Source: Sediminibacterium sp. UBA657
Lineage (GTDB): Bacteria; Bacteroidota; Bacteroidia; Chitinophagales; Chitinophagaceae
Direction of reading: 5' to 3'
NCBI GenBank assembly: GCA_002299885.1
Contig: DBOB01000019.1
Coordinates: 1 to 30,983 of the forward strand
Length of the DNA: 30,983 nucleotides
In this document: piece by piece, positions 21,473-29,509 of the stretch
How the letters are laid out: every line of letters starts with the position of its first letter
How positions within the stretch are numbered: position 1 is the first letter of the stretch
The notes under the pieces: generated by a model
Told to the model about the DNA's origin: nothing
The model's input: only the letters and a program-made list of their open reading frames with translations
Database searches by the model: none
Translations under genes and position numbers: made by a program

Positions 21473-24400
21473 ATGAATTTTCAAAAGTTTACTACATTCA
21501 AAACCATTTTAATTGCACTAGTATTAACCATTAATGCTAATCAGTTATTTGCTCAAACTACCAACGGTATCTTTTTCCAGGCGGTGGCAAGAGATAATTT
21601 TTCTAATCCAGCAAAGGACAGAAAAATATTTGTACAATCAAGTATTATACAAACTACGCCCACTGGTATTAAAGTATTAACGGAGGAGCATCAAGCCAAT
21701 ACGGATGCCACAGGTGTGTTTAGTATCAGCTTAGGCAATGGCGTAAGAGTGGGAGGGACTGCCTCAAACTTAACCACAATAGATTGGTCTAAAGGGCCAT
21801 TTTATTTAAACTTAAAAGTGGCTATTACTCCAATAGGAGGAAATAGCAATTGGGATTATAATAAAGAGTGGGTAGATATGGGTACCACCAGTTTTGGTGC
21901 TGTGCCATTTGCACTCTATTCAGCAAGTTCTGCTAAAGTAGATGATAAATTAAATGCTAATGATACTACAAAAATGTTGGCAGTATATGCTAAAGCCATC
22001 AAGGTTCAATCTTTAGAAACAGCAGTGGCTAGTAAATTAACAGCAGCAGATACACTTACCATGTTAGCGCCTTATGCAAAAGCTGCTTATACGATAGATT
22101 CAAGTTTTTTTAAATCACAATTAGCTACAAAATTATCTATTGCAGATAGTACAATATATGTTACTCCGACACAGTTAGCAGCAAAAACTTTTGATCAAAC
22201 ACCTATTACTACTGCAATTGCTACTAAGTTAAATATCGCAGATAGTACAAAATATGTTACTCCAACGCAGTTATCTGCTAAAACATTTGATCAAACACCT
22301 ATTACCACTGCAATTGCTACAAAGTTAAATATAGCAGATAGTACAAAATATATTACTCCAACGCAGTTAGCAGCAAAAACATTTGATACAACAAGTTTAT
22401 CAAGCCGAATTAATCTTAAATTAAATACTGCTCAAATAGGCGCTGTAAATGGGGTAGCGAGTTTAGATGCTTCTGGACTTATTCCTTCTAGTCAATTACC
22501 TCCAATTTCATTTACATCTACAACTGTGGTATCTAATGATGTTGATATGATTGGATTATCTAGTGCTACAGTTGGAAGTATTGCTATAAGAACAGATTTA
22601 AATAAGAACTTTGTTTTAAGCACACTGCCAGCAAGCACTTTAGCAAACTGGGTGGAACTTTTAACGCCTGCAGCTCCTGTTCAAACGGTGAACGGATATA
22701 CAGGTTCAGTCAATTTATCAAAAAATGATATTGATTTAAGTAATGTTGATAATACAAGCGATATTACTAAACCAGTTTCAAATCCAACACAGGCAGCATT
22801 AGATTTAAAATTAGATGCTAGTAAAGTAGGCGCTGTAAATGGAGTGGCAAGTTTAAATACATTGGGAAAAATTCCTTCGGATCAAATACCTGCTATTTCA
22901 TTTTCAAGTGTAAAAGTACTAGCAAGTGAAGCTGAGATGTTGGCTTTAAGCAGTGCAGTTATTGGAAGTGTGGTCATTAGAACGGATTTAAATAAAAACT
23001 ACGTCTTAGCGCAAGCGAATCCTGCAGTACTAGCAAATTGGATACAACTTTTAACACCAGCGCCACCAGTTCAAACTGTAAATGGTATGACAGGTGATAT
23101 CGCAATCACAAAATCAAGTATTGATTTAGCCAATGTGGATAATACAAGTGACGCAAGTAAACCAGTTTCAACTGCAACGCTCACTGCATTAGGTGCCAAA
23201 GCAGATACTGCGGTTGTTAATCCAACACTTCTTTTAAAAGCACCATTGGCATCTCCTAAATTTACAGGATCAGTGGCTATTGGTACAAGTATTCCAGCAG
23301 CTTCTGCTGCATTGGATATTACATCTACTACGCAAGGTTTACTATTACCTCGTTTAACCTATGTTCAAAAAACAGCCATTGCTAATCCTGTTGCTGGTTT
23401 AATATTATTTTGTTCTGATTGTGGTACTAGTGGAGAAATGCAATTATACAATGGAACAAGTTTTGTAAATATGGTTGGTGCAACTGCCCAATTAGCTTTA
23501 CCTGGAATTAGTTCAACTACAGCGATTAGTGGCATTACAACTAGTTCAGCTAATAGTGGCGGTGTCATTAATTCTGATGGAGGTGCAGCTGTAACATCGA
23601 GAGGTATCGTTTGGGGCACAACTACAGCGCCAACAATTGCACTAACCACAAAAACAACAAATGGAACGGGTGTAGGAACTTTTACAAGTTCCATGACTGG
23701 TTTAACATCAGGTGTGACTTATTATGTTAGAGCTTATGCAACCAATAGTGTAGGAACAAAATACGCCTCAGAAATTTCTTTCAATACATCACAAGCAGTT
23801 GCTACTTTAGCGGCAACTACAACAGTTAGTGCTATTGGCTCAACTACTGCAACCAGTGGTGGTAATATTACCTACAATGGTGGAGCAACAGTAACTTCTA
23901 GTGGTATTGTTTGGTCAACTACTTCTACTCCAACCATTGCACTTTCTACAAAAACAACAAATGGTGCTGCTAATGGAGCTTACACAAGTAGTATGACTAA
24001 TTTAACTCCAGGTACTTTGTATTATGTACGTTCTTATGCTACTAATAGTGTGGGTACTAATTATGGTGCACAAACAAGCTTTACTACTTTAAATACTGCA
24101 ACAATTTCAGCAACAGCATCTGCCACATCTATTACAGGAACGACTGCAACTATCGGTGGAACTATTACTGCAGATGGTGGAGCAGCAGTAACAGTAAGAG
24201 GTGTTGTTTACGGAATAACTACAGGATCGGCTACATTTAGTGTTACTTCTGGAACAGGTACTGGAACCTATACAATTGGTTTAACAGGATTAAATCCTGC
24301 GACCACTTATTATGTAAGATCATTTGCAACAAATAGTGTGGGAACAGTGTACGGAACAGAAACCAGCTTTACAACCAATGCTATTGCGCCATCGCTTACA

Positions 24401-26359
24401 ACAACAGCAGCTAGTAGTATTACAAAATACGCTGCAAGTGCAGGTGGAATAATCACCTCTAACGGAGGATCAGTCATCACTGCTTCTGGTATTTGTTGGA
24501 GCACCACGGCTACACCAACAATATCTGATAGTAAATCGACTGACGGAACAACAAGTGGAACATTCACAAGTTCTTTGACTAGTTTAACTGCAGGAACAAT
24601 TTATTATGTTCGAGCATATGCAACGAATGCTATTGGAACTGGTTATGGTGCATTAGAAAGCTTTACAACTTTGTCTACATCTTCTAATAATCCGGTTCTT
24701 GCATCCACGACTTCAGCAACAAGTATTACTGCGAATGTAGCAATTTTAGGAGGCAATGTAACTGAGGAAGGTGCAACGCAGGTAAGTGCAAGAGGTTTAG
24801 TTTATGGAACAAGTTCAGGTGCATCTACATTTAGTGTAACAGTTGGTTCTGGTGGCGGCACATTTACAAGTACACTGACAGGACTTTCTCAAGGAACGAC
24901 CTATTTTGTTCGTTCATTTGCAACGAATGCTCAAGGAACTAGTTATGGTACAGAAACAAGTTTTACCACTCAAACAATACCAACGGTTTCAGTTACTGCA
25001 ACACCAACATCAATTACCACTTCATCGGCGGTAGGTGGAGGAACTATAAGTAGCACAGGTGGTGCAACCATTACAACTAGTGGTTTAGTTTGGGGAGCAA
25101 GTACGAATCCAGAAATTACACTTCCTACAAAAACAACTAATGGAACAACATCAGGCACATTCACAAGTTCAATTACAGGATTATCACAAGGAGCAACTTA
25201 TTATGTTCGTGCCTATGCAACTAATTATTTAGGAACTAGCTATGGACCAAATATTACATTCACTACAATAACAACACCAACAGTTTCATCAACTGCAACA
25301 GTCACATCAATTACAGGAACTACTGCAACTGGTGGTGGAACTATTACAGTAGATGGTGGAGCAACTGTTACATCAAGAGGTTTAGTTTGGGGTACAAGTT
25401 CAGGTGCAACGACATTTAGTGTATCCTCTGGAACAGGCACTGGAACCTATACAATTGGTTTAACAGGATTAAGTATTGCAACTAATTATTTTGTAAGATC
25501 ATTTGCTACAAATCTTGCGGGAACTGTTTATGGACCAGAGGTTCAATTTTCAACACCAAATACAGCTACAGTAGCTTCAACAATAACATCAACCATTACA
25601 AGTTCAACTGCTATTGTGGGTGGAGTTTTAAGTTCAAATGGTGGAGCAACAACTACCATTGGTATTATGTATAGTACTGCTTCAAATTTTGGAACTTTTT
25701 CAACAACTTCTATTAATTTAAATGCAGTTGCTGGCACCTATACGACAACCATTTCAGGGTTATCTGCTGTCACTATTTATTATGCAAAAGCTTATGCAAC
25801 TAACACGGCTGGAACAACTTATGGACCAACGATAAGCTTTACTACTCCAGTTGCACCTATTGCAGTTGGTGATTCTTATGGCGGTGGAAAGGTATTCTAT
25901 ATCTTTCAGCCAGGCGATCTAGGATATGTAGCAAATGAAACACATGGATTAATTGCAGCCACGGTTGACCAAAGTTCAGGAATTAGGTGGTATAATAGTA
26001 ATAAAGGAAATCAAACCACTGGAGCAACAGGAACTGCAATAGGAACCGGTAAATCCAATACAGATAAAATCATTACTGTTCAAGAAGGATCACTTTCATG
26101 GTATGCAGCAGGGGTAGCTAGGGAATATAATGGTGGAAGTAAAAATGATTGGTATTTACCTTCAAGAGACGAACTAAATCTTTTATACACACAAAAAGTT
26201 ATGGTTGGCGGTTTTACTAATGCCTACTATTGGACTAGTACTGAGACAAGCATCGGGGACGCGCACTTCACCATCTTCTTCAATGGTACTAACTACCCCT
26301 GCTGTGAAGGCAGCCAGAAGTACTATTATAACAGTGTGCGTGCTATCAGAACTTTCTAA
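21473..26359 (+). CDS. Giant repeat adhesin with C-terminal DUF1566/C-type-lectin-like domain
   Basis: The 1628-residue protein starts with a signal peptide (cleaved before Gln28) and an N-terminal domain common in Bacteroidota tail-fibre-like proteins (GIFFQAVARDNF to VPFALYSASS). Next come 32-residue tandem repeats (~218-305), two ~130-residue units with VQTVNGYTGSVNL and LSNVDNTSD segments typical of phage tail fibres (~322-580), a segment with LLLPRLTYVQK and LYNGTSF, and eight ~97-residue Fn3-like repeats (~681-1460) of the type GGATVTSRGLVWG to YYVRAYATNSVGTxYG. The C terminus (~1461-1628) is a DUF1566/Lcl-type domain (WYLPSRDELNLLY, YYWTSTE, VRAIRTF). It looks like a long stalk that presents a binding head. 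No sorting domain is visible on it. The head's last 30 codons form a candidate hypervariable region. Confidence 0.88.
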   Translation: MNFQKFTTFKTILIALVLTINANQLFAQTTNGIFFQAVARDNFSNPAKDRKIFVQSSIIQTTPTGIKVLTEEHQANTDATGVFSISLGNGVRVGGTASNLTTIDWSKGPFYLNLKVAITPIGGNSNWDYNKEWVDMGTTSFGAVPFALYSASSAKVDDKLNANDTTKMLAVYAKAIKVQSLETAVASKLTAADTLTMLAPYAKAAYTIDSSFFKSQLATKLSIADSTIYVTPTQLAAKTFDQTPITTAIATKLNIADSTKYVTPTQLSAKTFDQTPITTAIATKLNIADSTKYITPTQLAAKTFDTTSLSSRINLKLNTAQIGAVNGVASLDASGLIPSSQLPPISFTSTTVVSNDVDMIGLSSATVGSIAIRTDLNKNFVLSTLPASTLANWVELLTPAAPVQTVNGYTGSVNLSKNDIDLSNVDNTSDITKPVSNPTQAALDLKLDASKVGAVNGVASLNTLGKIPSDQIPAISFSSVKVLASEAEMLALSSAVIGSVVIRTDLNKNYVLAQANPAVLANWIQLLTPAPPVQTVNGMTGDIAITKSSIDLANVDNTSDASKPVSTATLTALGAKADTAVVNPTLLLKAPLASPKFTGSVAIGTSIPAASAALDITSTTQGLLLPRLTYVQKTAIANPVAGLILFCSDCGTSGEMQLYNGTSFVNMVGATAQLALPGISSTTAISGITTSSANSGGVINSDGGAAVTSRGIVWGTTTAPTIALTTKTTNGTGVGTFTSSMTGLTSGVTYYVRAYATNSVGTKYASEISFNTSQAVATLAATTTVSAIGSTTATSGGNITYNGGATVTSSGIVWSTTSTPTIALSTKTTNGAANGAYTSSMTNLTPGTLYYVRSYATNSVGTNYGAQTSFTTLNTATISATASATSITGTTATIGGTITADGGAAVTVRGVVYGITTGSATFSVTSGTGTGTYTIGLTGLNPATTYYVRSFATNSVGTVYGTETSFTTNAIAPSLTTTAASSITKYAASAGGIITSNGGSVITASGICWSTTATPTISDSKSTDGTTSGTFTSSLTSLTAGTIYYVRAYATNAIGTGYGALESFTTLSTSSNNPVLASTTSATSITANVAILGGNVTEEGATQVSARGLVYGTSSGASTFSVTVGSGGGTFTSTLTGLSQGTTYFVRSFATNAQGTSYGTETSFTTQTIPTVSVTATPTSITTSSAVGGGTISSTGGATITTSGLVWGASTNPEITLPTKTTNGTTSGTFTSSITGLSQGATYYVRAYATNYLGTSYGPNITFTTITTPTVSSTATVTSITGTTATGGGTITVDGGATVTSRGLVWGTSSGATTFSVSSGTGTGTYTIGLTGLSIATNYFVRSFATNLAGTVYGPEVQFSTPNTATVASTITSTITSSTAIVGGVLSSNGGATTTIGIMYSTASNFGTFSTTSINLNAVAGTYTTTISGLSAVTIYYAKAYATNTAGTTYGPTISFTTPVAPIAVGDSYGGGKVFYIFQPGDLGYVANETHGLIAATVDQSSGIRWYNSNKGNQTTGATGTAIGTGKSNTDKIITVQEGSLSWYAAGVAREYNGGSKNDWYLPSRDELNLLYTQKVMVGGFTNAYYWTSTETSIGDAHFTIFFNGTNYPCCEGSQKYYYNSVRAIRTF
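22124..22388 (+). repeat. 96-bp tandem repeat inside the adhesin gene
   Basis: About 2.8 copies of a 96-bp unit encode the 32-residue repeat containing IADSTKYVTPTQL and AKTFDQTPITTAIAT. The CAGTTA starting at 22172 recurs at 22268, fixing the period. Near-identity at the DNA level implies recent duplication or homogenisation. Confidence 0.85.
22439..23218 (+). repeat. Two 390-bp tail-fibre-like units
   Basis: The sequence encoding GAVNGVASL begins at 22439 and again at 22829, a period of 390 bp (130 codons). Each unit carries RTDLNKN, a LANW segment, VQTVNG and NVDNTSD. The two copies are clearly diverged in sequence but equal in length. Confidence 0.8.
23513..25850 (+). repeat. Eight Fn3-like repeats of about 292 bp
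   Basis: Eight consecutive repeats of ~97 codons are recognisable by GG-x-I-x(3)-GGA, RG/SG-(I/L)-VWG, a GTF/GTYTSS strand and YY-VR-(A/S)-(Y/F)-ATN. Two subtypes differ in the middle: one reads TKTTNG (repeats 1, 2 and 6), the other FSV-x-SGTGTGTY (repeats 3 and 7, with 5 close). The alternation suggests duplication of multi-repeat blocks. Confidence 0.8.
26246..26335 (+). other. Candidate hypervariable (DGR variable repeat-like) tract
   Basis: These 30 codons in the C-terminal lectin-like domain have 43 G+C of 90 bases (48%), and 17 codons end in C. The 31 codons at 26129-26221 have 29 of 93 (31%) and 3 ending in C. Position (between YYWTSTE and VRAIRTF at the extreme 3' end), domain type, and the run of NNC/NNT codons match variable repeats made by diversity-generating retroelements from AAC/AAT-rich templates. 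No template repeat, reverse transcriptase or Avd gene is in the window, so this rests on composition and analogy. Confidence 0.5.
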
Positions 26360-26368
26360 TATATATTC

Positions 26369-27187
26369 ATGAAAAATAAAATTATAACAATCGTCATCCT
26401 TACAAGTTCTCTAGCTTCTTGCATACCCCCGGGTAAGTTAAGCGAGGCCTTGGATGCCAATACTTTACTTAGTAGTAAGTATGATACTTTAAAAAATAAG
26501 TTAACCGACACAGTGACTAATTTTAATAATAGCATTAGTGCTTTAAAGTGGAATATAAATACTTTAAAAGACAGTGTTAGTTATTATCGTGTAATAGCGT
26601 CTAAGCCTCCGGTAATTACGGAAGGTGATGTATTTTTAAATCAAATGTTAGGCTTGTCACTACTTAGTAAGTCGGAACTAGCCGGTATTAAAACAACCAA
26701 TGGCAACAATGGAGGAAATAATATTTGGCTAGATGGCTTTAAGGCGGATATGAAAAAATATACTGCAGCCGATGCGGATGTGCGTTTAAATAAGGGCTAT
26801 GTGTTTGTTGATATTTCAGATAAGATTTTATTTAATAGCAGTAGTTATTCGCTAACTAAAAAATCGAAACAAGTGTTGGCAACTATTGCTGCTTTATTGC
26901 AGGCCCATCCCGATTTAACATTTATGATTGAAGGTCATACCGACAGTAAAGCCTTTAAGAAAAATGCTGCTAACGATAACTGGAGTTTAAGTGTGAATAG
27001 AGCTACTGCCGTTGCTCGTATTTTACAAACTAAGTATAAGATTAATCCAAAGCGCATTATTGCAGCAGGACGAAGTCAATATGTGCCTGTAGATGACAAC
27101 AAAACCAAAGCAGGCCGTTTAAACAATCGTCGTATTCGTATTGTCATTATGCCAACTGTGACGCAAGTAATGAATTTGAGCAAATAA
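26369..27187 (+). CDS. OmpA-like peptidoglycan-binding lipoprotein
   Basis: The 272-residue protein has a lipoprotein signal (SLASC, Cys18), a predicted coiled-coil stretch (~35-75: heptads in LSSKYDTLKNKLTDTVTNFN) and a C-terminal OmpA-like domain (~145-262). The latter shows the family marks: VFVDISDKILFNSSSYSL, MIEGHTDS, NWSLSVNRATAVARIL and GRLNNRRIRI, with the conserved Arg and Asp positions that bind diaminopimelate in peptidoglycan. It therefore tethers the outer membrane to the cell wall. It lies only 9 nt after the adhesin stop, which implies a tight functional link, for example anchoring the adhesin complex. Function of the domain is secure; the partner is inferred. Confidence 0.88.
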   Translation: MKNKIITIVILTSSLASCIPPGKLSEALDANTLLSSKYDTLKNKLTDTVTNFNNSISALKWNINTLKDSVSYYRVIASKPPVITEGDVFLNQMLGLSLLSKSELAGIKTTNGNNGGNNIWLDGFKADMKKYTAADADVRLNKGYVFVDISDKILFNSSSYSLTKKSKQVLATIAALLQAHPDLTFMIEGHTDSKAFKKNAANDNWSLSVNRATAVARILQTKYKINPKRIIAAGRSQYVPVDDNKTKAGRLNNRRIRIVIMPTVTQVMNLSK

Positions 27188-27201
27188 GCTATAATAAATT
27201 T

Positions 27202-27414
27202 ATGCAAGCTCCTGATACTTTAAATAATATGAATAAACTAAGCCCTCGTGAAAAGGAAGTGGCACTTTATATTGCCAAAGGAATATCTACTAATGACATT
27301 GCAAAAAAATTAGGGATTAAATCAAACACAGTTTCTACATTCAGAAAAAAGATATTTGTCAAACTTAGTATAAACTCCAATGTTGAGATTTTTAAGTTGT
27401 TTCTTAATAATTAA
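27202..27414 (+). CDS. Solitary LuxR-type HTH regulator
   Basis: This 70-residue protein is one LuxR/GerE HTH: LSPREKEVALYIAKGISTND is the canonical first half, IAKKLGIKSNTVSTFRKKIF the recognition helix. The ATG at 27202 gives nine extra residues; the ATG at 27229 (MNKLSPREKE) is equally plausible. No sensor domain is present. It lies 14 nt after the OmpA-like gene and so is the last gene of the cluster, a position that suggests feedback control. The palindromes at 19552-19569 and 19591-19604 upstream of the cluster are candidate binding sites. It resembles the HTH protein at 6744-6992 in design, which has a similar palindrome upstream. Confidence 0.82.
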   Translation: MQAPDTLNNMNKLSPREKEVALYIAKGISTNDIAKKLGIKSNTVSTFRKKIFVKLSINSNVEIFKLFLNN

Positions 27415-27430
27415 GATTCATCAATTTTAA

Positions 27431-27826
27431 TTATAAGATCCCTTTATGTCTTGGTTTGTACCAGATATAATAATAGGCGAGAATCAGCATCCCAATCAAA
27501 AATGGGATCATGGCTAAATGCTTTACAGTAAAGCCATATCCTATTGCAAGATGATCTACCCCAAAAAATTCGGTGCACATCCAAAAAGAATTAGCAGAAA
27601 TCCAAACAGTGATAGCAAGGTTATGGCAAAGTTCTGAAACAATTGTTCTAGTTCTCCAAGCAATGATAATTGAAATAAGGAGTGTAGGTACAATCATTGT
27701 AATACCCAACAAGGTAAATCCCATACACCAGCCAATATCTTTAAAAATCCAAAATACAATATGCAGGTTTTCCATCCTTCGATACTTTATGGGAATATTG
27801 TAATAGTCTTGTTGGTCTTTAGTCAT
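27431..27826 (-). CDS. Hypothetical membrane protein
   Basis: This 131-residue protein has about four hydrophobic segments, at roughly 22-42, 42-60, 68-88 and 103-122, with charged ends, so it belongs in the inner membrane. A Trp- and Cys-containing segment (ANSFWMCTEFFG) lies in the third loop. I recognise no family. It converges with the HTH gene (16 nt apart) and stands alone. The ATG at 27826 is taken; MENLHIVF at residue 18 is an alternative start. Confidence 0.7.
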   Translation of the reverse strand: MTKDQQDYYNIPIKYRRMENLHIVFWIFKDIGWCMGFTLLGITMIVPTLLISIIIAWRTRTIVSELCHNLAITVWISANSFWMCTEFFGVDHLAIGYGFTVKHLAMIPFLIGMLILAYYYIWYKPRHKGIL

Positions 27827-27894
27827 TTTTTTATTTGGGATAGATGGTATGATTAATTGTTGTTCGTTTTAAAGATAAAAATAAATAGTAGATT

Positions 27895-28983
27895 TTATAT
27901 CGTACCTGAAGTTTTTTTCAAAATTTCTTCAAACCTATCCAAGCTAGCTTCTGCATGAATGGGTGTTCCGTTTTCACAATGCTCAATGAATTGATGTGCA
28001 AAATAGGGGGCGAGTGAACAACCCTTAGTACCCATGCCATTGCAAATGCCCATGGCTGGATAGACAGGATGCAAGCCCACAAAGGGTCTTCGCTCTTGAT
28101 TGGCTGGGCGTATGCCAGCAATATGATCTACCACCGTAAAAGGAATTTTTAATAATTGAGTAAGCGCATCTTCCATCTTTGTTCTAAAAGTACTACTAGG
28201 GGCAGCATCTGTATATTCCCATTCGTAATTAGAGCCTACCCAGAATAGTTGATCCTTCCATGGAACAATTGTTAGGTTATGTTTGTAGATGGCTTCATTG
28301 GGTAGGTCTTTGATTTCAACAATCAATGCTTCTCCTTTATTGGGTGCAAAGGGAAGCATTTTAAAAAATGGATTTTCCATACTGCCTATGCCATCACTAA
28401 ATACAATACGTTTGGCTTGTATGCCTTTCCAAGAAATGCCTTCATTTGTGATTTGTAAATCCGTTATATCAAATTTGGCATCTATAAATTGATGATCCTT
28501 GATTAATTGTTGACGCCATTCTCTCATCATTAAATTTAGATCGATCCAAATAGTTTGATTGATTTGTCCTGTACCAAAAGGCGTATGCATGAAAGCTTCA
28601 AAATCGGTAGCATTATTTTTTTGCAAATACACATTATCGTGTTCATAACGGTATTCAAAACTTTCTTGCATTTGTAAGGATGGATGAATTAATACCACAG
28701 GTGCTTCGCTAACAATTGATGCATTTAATTGAGTACCTAAATCTGAATAAGCATTTAAAGCAAATGGTAAAAAAGTATCAATCATCCATGTTTGCACAAT
28801 GCGTCTGCCAGTAACAGGATTAATCACGCCACTTGCTACTTGAGATGCAGCAGCTGTATGGCTGTCATTCACCACCATACAAGTCTTTCCTGCTTTCAAA
28901 GCATAATAACTTAACCAGGTCCCTACAAGGCCTTGCCCAATAATTAAGTAGTCTAGTTTTTTATGAGAATTAACTTGCTCCAA
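27895..28983 (-). CDS. FAD-dependent oxidoreductase, D-amino-acid-oxidase-like
   Basis: This 362-residue flavoprotein of the DAO family opens with an FAD-binding motif GQGLVG at residues 16-21 after a beta strand (LDYLII). The C-terminal segment IRPANQERRPFVGLHP and GMGTKGCSLAPY fits the closing FAD contacts seen in DAO and MnmC-type oxidases. The substrate, likely an amine or amino acid, is not determined. No ATG precedes the motif; the only workable start is TTG at 28983, two bases after the stop of the upstream gene, so translation is probably coupled to it. Confidence 0.85.
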   Translation of the reverse strand: MEQVNSHKKLDYLIIGQGLVGTWLSYYALKAGKTCMVVNDSHTAAASQVASGVINPVTGRRIVQTWMIDTFLPFALNAYSDLGTQLNASIVSEAPVVLIHPSLQMQESFEYRYEHDNVYLQKNNATDFEAFMHTPFGTGQINQTIWIDLNLMMREWRQQLIKDHQFIDAKFDITDLQITNEGISWKGIQAKRIVFSDGIGSMENPFFKMLPFAPNKGEALIVEIKDLPNEAIYKHNLTIVPWKDQLFWVGSNYEWEYTDAAPSSTFRTKMEDALTQLLKIPFTVVDHIAGIRPANQERRPFVGLHPVYPAMGICNGMGTKGCSLAPYFAHQFIEHCENGTPIHAEASLDRFEEILKKTSGTI

Positions 28984-28985
28984 TG

Positions 28986-29417
28986 TTATTGCTTAATATA
29001 AGTGGGGATGTCAATGCGCATACTATCTTTTATGCTGTCTACTTTTGCAACTAATTCAATGCTAAATTTTCCTTTATAATCATTTGGTACTGTAAAAGGA
29101 AATTCAGTTTCAAAAATTTCATTCGAGATGGTTGTGAAATATTGAAAAGGGAAAAAGTTTAAGAACCATCCATCCACCGATTTTTTTGTTTCGGCATTGT
29201 ACAATGCAAATTGAAGCGTACCTGTTTGTTCTTTTGTTAATTGATGCTTTACTTGCACTTTTAATTTTAAAGTTTCCCCTAAAGACATTGCTGTTGGTGC
29301 AGTAAAATGGATACTGAGTGGTTTTTGTTGCGCTAAGGATTGCGTGGTCAATAAAACACAACATAATAATAGGGTAGTGTATACAAAGCGCAGGTTCATC
29401 TTCTTGTTCATCTTCAT
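28986..29417 (-). CDS. Secreted single-domain protein, alpha-2-macroglobulin-like
   Basis: The 143-residue protein has a signal peptide (FVYTTLLLCCVLLTTQSLAQ) and one beta-sandwich-like domain: MSLGETLKLKVQVKHQL, then DGWFLNFFPFQYFTTIS and ETEFPFTVPNDYKGKFSIEL. The middle resembles the MG domain of bacterial alpha-2-macroglobulins that precedes the C-terminal part, but only this one domain is present and there is no thioester. It may be a stand-alone periplasmic binding domain or a relic; this family link is from memory of the pattern and is tentative. The stop is 2 nt ahead of the FAD oxidoreductase start, so they form an operon. Confidence 0.7.
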   Translation of the reverse strand: MKMNKKMNLRFVYTTLLLCCVLLTTQSLAQQKPLSIHFTAPTAMSLGETLKLKVQVKHQLTKEQTGTLQFALYNAETKKSVDGWFLNFFPFQYFTTISNEIFETEFPFTVPNDYKGKFSIELVAKVDSIKDSMRIDIPTYIKQ

Positions 29418-29437
29418 CTTTCAAAAATACAATAAAA

Positions 29438-29466
29438 AATCCCTTAGCATCTGATACTAAGGGATT
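29438..29466 (-). terminator. Terminator of sucD
   Basis: A 10-bp stem (29438-29447 with 29457-29466, arms AATCCCTTAG/CTAAGGGATT, loop of 9) is followed on the minus strand by a T run, 44 nt after the sucD stop. It separates sucD from the secreted-protein gene downstream on the same strand. Confidence 0.8.
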
Positions 29467-29509
29467 CCTTTATTCAAACATCCAACGGATTGGATATTTA
29501 CTTGATAGC

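Noticed and set aside
22124..23218. Regular direct repeats that might suggest a CRISPR array
   Set aside because: Periods are 96 and 390 bp, all in frame within one gene, with no spacer/repeat structure and no cas genes.
23365..25737. Several minus-strand open frames of 64-109 codons inside the adhesin gene
   Set aside because: They mirror the Fn3-like repeats, share one low-complexity Val/Pro-rich pattern and lie wholly within a well-supported gene.
29119..29424. 101-codon frame overlapping the secreted single-domain gene
   Set aside because: Same strand, other frame, no signal peptide, and coding signs favour the 28986-29417 frame.
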